From: Chitinophaga chungangae
GTDB taxonomy: Bacteria > Bacteroidota > Bacteroidia > Chitinophagales > Chitinophagaceae
Direction: 5' to 3'
DNA: 64,000 nt
NCBI RefSeq assembly: GCF_017742215.1
Contig: NZ_JAGHKP010000006.1
Location: forward strand, 45,802 to 109,801
This document shows, in pieces, positions 59,599-64,000 of the stretch; position 1 is the stretch's first letter, and the number at the start of each line of letters is the position of its first letter. The notes under the pieces are model-generated. The model saw only the letters and a list, made by a program, of their open reading frames with translations. It ran no database searches and was not told the origin of the DNA. A program made the position numbers and the translations under genes.

Positions 59599-62500
59599 AT
59601 GTTAGTCCTATCCTATCCTAAGAAAGACAGCGCCCTGTTTGCGGGTATAAAAAAGCTCCGCTTTAAAGCGACCGCGATGTTGCTGATTCTCATGATGTTA
59701 AGCAACATGGTCAACGCCCAGGCCCCTTCCAGGGTGATCAACCCCACTGGCGGCGAAACGCCTACCGACGGCCTCCGCATCACGATTACCGATACCAGCG
59801 TGATGGTGCGCCGCAACGGCGTAGACCAGTTCAGCCTGGACCCGTTGCTGGACCGGTACGACAGGGGAGGATTACGGACCTATGTTATTCTTGAACGCAA
59901 GCTCGGCGGCACCATCGAAAATAAAGAGCCCAAATACCTGCAGGCCTGCAATATCTCCGACGTAGTGGGCGACGGCAGCGCAGGCAATCCCTGGAGAGTG
60001 GTTACGCAGACCAAATTCAAAAACGGCAACAACGCAGATTATAACCTTTCAACAGAATACGTCTATACGGCGGGAACATCCTACTATCTCATCAATTATT
60101 ACCTGAGCAGCAACGAGGGAATACCCAGCGGCTCTACCGGCGGGCCGTACTGGATAAACTTCTATCTTTCCGAGGCCAGCTGGATGGACGGCGCTACCTG
60201 CGGCAAAGGGTTCAAAGACCTGGAAGTGGACGCCACCTTAAATCCCTGGTGGGGGACCAGCGGAACGGGTTATATCCCCCGCATGGTGGGTATCACGAAA
60301 AGCGGCAGCGATTGCGACGGGCTGAGCGGTACCCATGTGTTTAAAACGGTACCCGAGGGCTTCATATCTTATTATGCCGGTCCTGTAGCATACAGGAACG
60401 ATAAACTTTCCAACGGCTATACTCTCACCGATATGATCAAAGCCGTGCCAGACAACAGTGGTATTACTGTACATACGGCGGTGGACGTGAATGGCGTTTT
60501 TCCCGGAAACCTGGCACATGCCACCCGCCAGATGGCAGTAGGGTTCGATGCGGCTGAAATGCAAAGTCTTTATATGATGGACCCGAACCTGGAAGACGCA
60601 ACATCCAGTATGCCGATGGAAGTAGCGCAGGTAACTCTTACGCCTGTTACCAGCCCCGCGGGATTGGAAGGCGATGCGGCGCATACTATCAGCGGTTTGC
60701 AGCTCAACCTTGCCAATGCTACTTTTAACCTGCCGCAGGTATTGGAGATCCAGGTGACGCCGAGCGGCACGCATCCCGCGGTGGAAGGCACCGATTACCG
60801 GGTGCTGCAAAACAAGATCATCATTCCTCCCGGAACTTACGTAAACGATCAGCTGGAGCTGCCGATCGAGATCATCGGTAATACCACGCCGTCCACCGTA
60901 GACAAAACTTTCACCGTTACGCTGGTGGCGCCGACCTGCGCGCCGCATCTTCAATTGGGAGCGGTTTCTTCGCTGGAATACACGATCGTGGACGACGATC
61001 AGAACAGGATATTTATTGAACCGGAAAAAACTTCCCTGAAAGAAGGCGAGAAAACAAAAATAAAAGTGAAGATGACGGGTGCGGCGCTTCCGACCGATCT
61101 TACGGTGGATATCAACAGGCTCGTGGCTTCTACGACGAAAACCAGCGATTACTCCGGCTTGCTGCCGCAGGTAACCATCCTCGCCAACGAGCACGAAACG
61201 GAATTCGAACTAACTGCTACCGGCGATCTCATCCTGGAAGGAGACGAAAGTCTGCAGATCGGCGCAACCGCTACGATCGGCGGCGAAGCGGTGGGCGATA
61301 CCACGGAGATCATTATCACTGATACCACGCATCTTAATCCAGACAACAAGATCATCACCTTCAGCTCTCCGAAAGCTGCTGAAGGCACACCTGTCACCAT
61401 CACAGCCAGCCTGCCTTCCGGTGTTACCACCGAGGCGCCGCTTGCGATAAATATCGACTATACCAATCCCGCCAGTACAGCGGACTTCTCCGATATCAGC
61501 GGTGCTACGCCGTTCCCGTCTGTTCTGACCATTCCGGCAGATGGCTCGCAGGTGACTTATAATATTAATCTCGTTGAAGACTATACGCTGGAAGAAACAG
61601 AGTTCTGGTATTTCGACGGAACGGCCACGGACAGTTATGGCGCGTACACCATGGTGTCTTCTTACCTGGAGATAGAGGATAGTCCTGCGGGGAGAACGTT
61701 GACCATCAGTTTTGGGGGTACAACTTCCGTCACGGAAAGTCCCCTCACGGTGCAGGTGGTCAACGGCACTATCAGTTTTGACCCGTCTTATTCTTCAGCC
61801 AGCGACATCATCGTGAACCTGGTGCTGGATGGCACGTCAACGGCGGATGCCGGTGATTTTGTAACGATGCCGTTGCAGGTGACGATCCCTGCGGGTTACA
61901 GCTCGGCGAACTTCACTTTGCAGGTACCCGCTGATCAGTGGATATTGGAAGCGGACGAAACAGCGGTGGTGACTGGCAATCTAAGTGGATTCACGTTTGC
62001 GGACGGAAGTTTCGTGATCAAAGATAGGGCCTCGATGACATCGGGCAACAAAAAGGTCATATTCGATCCCTCCACCGCCACAAACCTTACGGAAGGGAAT
62101 TCGCTGCCACTGAGGATAAGGTTCGGTAACACGAGTGTTCGCAGCCAGGAGCCCATTGTGATCACACTTAGCGCAGGCCCATCTACTACTGGCAGCGTAA
62201 CGACGGCCGACTACAATATGCCGGCTACAGTTACGATCCAGCCAGGCGACAATGGCGTGGACTTTACGCTTGATGCGCTTACGGATGTTATTACAGAAAC
62301 AGAAAGCATACAAGTATTAGCCAACACGAATATTCTCGGAACATTATCGACGCCCAGCCGAACGGTAAACCTCCTGGACGCCGTCAGCAACAAGATCATT
62401 TTCACCGCAACCCCCACCACGCTGGATGAAGGCGGTGCAGGGATAACAGTAACGGCTACACTCGAATCAGGCACTGCACCGGCAGATATTAGTATTACCG

Positions 62501-64000
62501 TACAGACCGGAAGCGGTTCCTCCGCATCAGACGCCGATTATACCATCACGACTTCACCGGCGGTTATTGCAGCGGGAGCCAGTTCCGCAACCTTCACTAT
62601 TTCCGCGCCGGAAGACGGTGTGCTGGAAAGAGCGGAAACTCTCAACCTGACAGGGACCGCCACCGGCTATACTTTCGACGGACTGACATTTACCATTAAC
62701 GACGCAACAAGCGCCAATCCGCTCAACAGGCAGATCAGCGTAGTGCCCGACGCGACGAGCGTGAATGAAGGAAGCGGTGTGAGAGTGGTGGTGAAACTGC
62801 CCGACGGCATCACTACTTCAGAAGAGATTACCATTACCCTGGCGCAGGGCGCCGGCAGCGATGCCGGTATCCAGGGCGGCGATTACAGTTATGCGTTGCC
62901 AGTGAAGATCCCGGTAGGGGCAGGGGAGACGGACTTTATGCTCCAGGCCGCTTCGGACAATATATTTGAACCGACGGAGAAACTGGAGCTGTCTGCCAGC
63001 GCCACCGTGTTCGACGATCCGGTAACGGCCACAGTCGGGGTGAATATTACCGACGGTTCGAAAACTCCGGCCAATACCTTGCTGGTGGTAACCGGTCCTT
63101 CGACGGTAACGGAAGGGAACATGGTGAAATACAGGATAGCGCTGCCTTCCGGCGTTACGACAACAGAAGATATTGTAATTACATTGGCGCCGGTGGCCGG
63201 CACAACTACCGCCAGCGGCGACTTTAACGGCAACTATCCCCTGAGCGCGACGATCAGCGCGGGAACTACTTTTGAAGAGATCGAATTTGATGCGAAGTCC
63301 GACGGCGTGGTGGAAGGTCTTGAGCATTTAAACATGCAGTTCCAGGCCACCGGGTTTACGTTTACCGGCGATGTGTCGCTGGATGTGGAAGACACGGACC
63401 CGGCCGGTTTGATGATACAGCTTTCCGCCAATCCTGCGACGGTGGCTGAAGGTGCTGCGACTGAGATCACGGCGTCGTTGCAAGGGTTTACATCTGCCAG
63501 TGATATTGACGTGGTATTGAGCAGCGGCAGCGGTTCTACAGCGGGTTCAGGAGATCATGGCGTATTGGGCACGATCCATATTGCAGCGGGACAATCTTCC
63601 GCGAAGGTAAATATCAGTGCAGTGGCCGATGATATTCTTGAAGGGAACGAGATGCTGGAATTGCGCGGCAGTACGGGAGGGTTTACTGTGCAGGGAACTG
63701 ATATCACTATTACGGATGCGACCAATACCAACGCCAATAAAACGATTATGCTTACGCCGGCCACTGCTACAGTAGCAGAAGGCGGTGTGGTGAAGATCAA
63801 AGCGATCCTGCCAACGGGTATCACTTCTACCCAGGACATCACCGTTACACTCACCAAAGCCGCAGGTTCTGCCGCTACGCTTGACGTTGCTGACGTAACA
63901 TTCCCCGGTAGCGTAACTATTTTAGCCGGAACGAATGAAATAGAATTTGATGTTACGGCTAATATGGATAACCTGATCGAAGTATCTGAACTGCTGAAGT
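59599..64000 (+). CDS. Very large Calx-beta repeat surface protein, N-terminal part
   Basis: The frame is open from 59599 to the end of the window: 1467 codons with no stop. A secretion signal is near residues 27-41 (LLILMMLSNMVNAQ), preceded by a basic stretch. Residues about 42-460 are a unique domain. From about 469 a repeat of 110-119 residues recurs nine times (starts near 469, 583, 698, 817, 931, 1043, 1159, 1270 and 1380), each beginning with N-(K/R)-x-I-like residues and a T-V-x-E-G motif, as in Calx-beta domains. Such proteins are surface adhesins or gliding proteins that often end in a type IX signal; the C-terminus lies outside the window. Start at 59599 is the furthest upstream; an ATG at residue 27 is the alternative. 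Confidence 0.88.
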   Translation, partial: MLVLSYPKKDSALFAGIKKLRFKATAMLLILMMLSNMVNAQAPSRVINPTGGETPTDGLRITITDTSVMVRRNGVDQFSLDPLLDRYDRGGLRTYVILERKLGGTIENKEPKYLQACNISDVVGDGSAGNPWRVVTQTKFKNGNNADYNLSTEYVYTAGTSYYLINYYLSSNEGIPSGSTGGPYWINFYLSEASWMDGATCGKGFKDLEVDATLNPWWGTSGTGYIPRMVGITKSGSDCDGLSGTHVFKTVPEGFISYYAGPVAYRNDKLSNGYTLTDMIKAVPDNSGITVHTAVDVNGVFPGNLAHATRQMAVGFDAAEMQSLYMMDPNLEDATSSMPMEVAQVTLTPVTSPAGLEGDAAHTISGLQLNLANATFNLPQVLEIQVTPSGTHPAVEGTDYRVLQNKIIIPPGTYVNDQLELPIEIIGNTTPSTVDKTFTVTLVAPTCAPHLQLGAVSSLEYTIVDDDQNRIFIEPEKTSLKEGEKTKIKVKMTGAALPTDLTVDINRLVASTTKTSDYSGLLPQVTILANEHETEFELTATGDLILEGDESLQIGATATIGGEAVGDTTEIIITDTTHLNPDNKIITFSSPKAAEGTPVTITASLPSGVTTEAPLAINIDYTNPASTADFSDISGATPFPSVLTIPADGSQVTYNINLVEDYTLEETEFWYFDGTATDSYGAYTMVSSYLEIEDSPAGRTLTISFGGTTSVTESPLTVQVVNGTISFDPSYSSASDIIVNLVLDGTSTADAGDFVTMPLQVTIPAGYSSANFTLQVPADQWILEADETAVVTGNLSGFTFADGSFVIKDRASMTSGNKKVIFDPSTATNLTEGNSLPLRIRFGNTSVRSQEPIVITLSAGPSTTGSVTTADYNMPATVTIQPGDNGVDFTLDALTDVITETESIQVLANTNILGTLSTPSRTVNLLDAVSNKIIFTATPTTLDEGGAGITVTATLESGTAPADISITVQTGSGSSASDADYTITTSPAVIAAGASSATFTISAPEDGVLERAETLNLTGTATGYTFDGLTFTINDATSANPLNRQISVVPDATSVNEGSGVRVVVKLPDGITTSEEITITLAQGAGSDAGIQGGDYSYALPVKIPVGAGETDFMLQAASDNIFEPTEKLELSASATVFDDPVTATVGVNITDGSKTPANTLLVVTGPSTVTEGNMVKYRIALPSGVTTTEDIVITLAPVAGTTTASGDFNGNYPLSATISAGTTFEEIEFDAKSDGVVEGLEHLNMQFQATGFTFTGDVSLDVEDTDPAGLMIQLSANPATVAEGAATEITASLQGFTSASDIDVVLSSGSGSTAGSGDHGVLGTIHIAAGQSSAKVNISAVADDILEGNEMLELRGSTGGFTVQGTDITITDATNTNANKTIMLTPATATVAEGGVVKIKAILPTGITSTQDITVTLTKAAGSAATLDVADVTFPGSVTILAGTNEIEFDVTANMDNLIEVSELLK

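Overview
The window is an ordinary-looking, gene-dense stretch of a Bacteroidota chromosome, most likely Chitinophagaceae (Chitinophaga or a close relative). The evidence is a type IX secretion gene (porQ), families largely confined to the phylum (DUF4954, DUF4421, DUF5683, PF13568-type outer-membrane barrels), lipoproteins with a Cys after a short hydrophobic segment, weak ribosome binding sites, and several intergenic matches to the Bacteroidetes promoter (TTTG about 20 bp before TAnnTTTG). I saw no rRNA, tRNA, CRISPR array, insertion sequence, phage gene or replication origin. Intergenic gaps are short; only two exceed 300 bp (40937-41422 and 59216-59598).

Layout. 1-3636 (+): end of an operon for non-phosphorylating L-fucose oxidation (FAH-family hydrolase, mutarotase, lactonase, fucose dehydrogenase, FucP symporter), closed by a terminator. 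3720-5503 (+): a lipoprotein pair resembling MbnP and the di-heme enzyme MbnH. 5588-6037 (+): RlpA-like cell-wall protein. 6095-10708 (-): glmS, a DUF4954 beta-helix protein and tag. 10811-16885 (-): a 1206-aa TraB/GumN protein and an S9 peptidase. 16949-20244: phosphatase lipoprotein, MgtE, bestrophin and a SET-domain protein. 20318-26290 (+): histidine utilisation operon (MarR-type regulator, hutH, hutU, hutI, hutG), followed by a YfcE-like phosphoesterase and DUF4421. 27885-37974: HD hydrolase, thioredoxin-like protein, aconitase, PspC, DUF4382 lipoprotein, kdsA, threonine dehydrogenase and an unknown secreted protein. 38053-41839 (-): assimilatory sulfate reduction (cysH, cysD, cysN) behind a cysteine-rich Rrf2 regulator. 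41915-45776 (-): dapB, DUF5683, parB, parA and a UPF0173 hydrolase. 46019-55502 (+): membrane phosphoesterase, two outer-membrane proteins, lon, porQ and an ABC exporter. 55565-59215 (-): pdxJ, DUF3307, SatD-like protein and ahcY. 59599-end (+): the first 1467 codons of a very large Calx-beta repeat surface protein that runs off the window.

How they connect. Sulfate assimilation, S-adenosylhomocysteine recycling, GlmS, DapB and KdsA serve core biosynthesis. The fucose and histidine operons serve scavenging. PorQ and the giant repeat protein both point to type IX secretion.

The most unusual signals are regulatory. Five 20-bp palindromes of the form TATAAG-N8-CTTATA, spaced 29-33 bp, lie upstream of a SatD-like gene whose product ends in a helix-turn-helix; the nearest one overlaps its -7 element. 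An AT-rich inverted repeat overlaps the start codon of the MarR gene that heads the hut operon. An 11-bp repeat occurs five times in tandem before porQ. A possibly structured leader of about 200 nt precedes the repeat protein.
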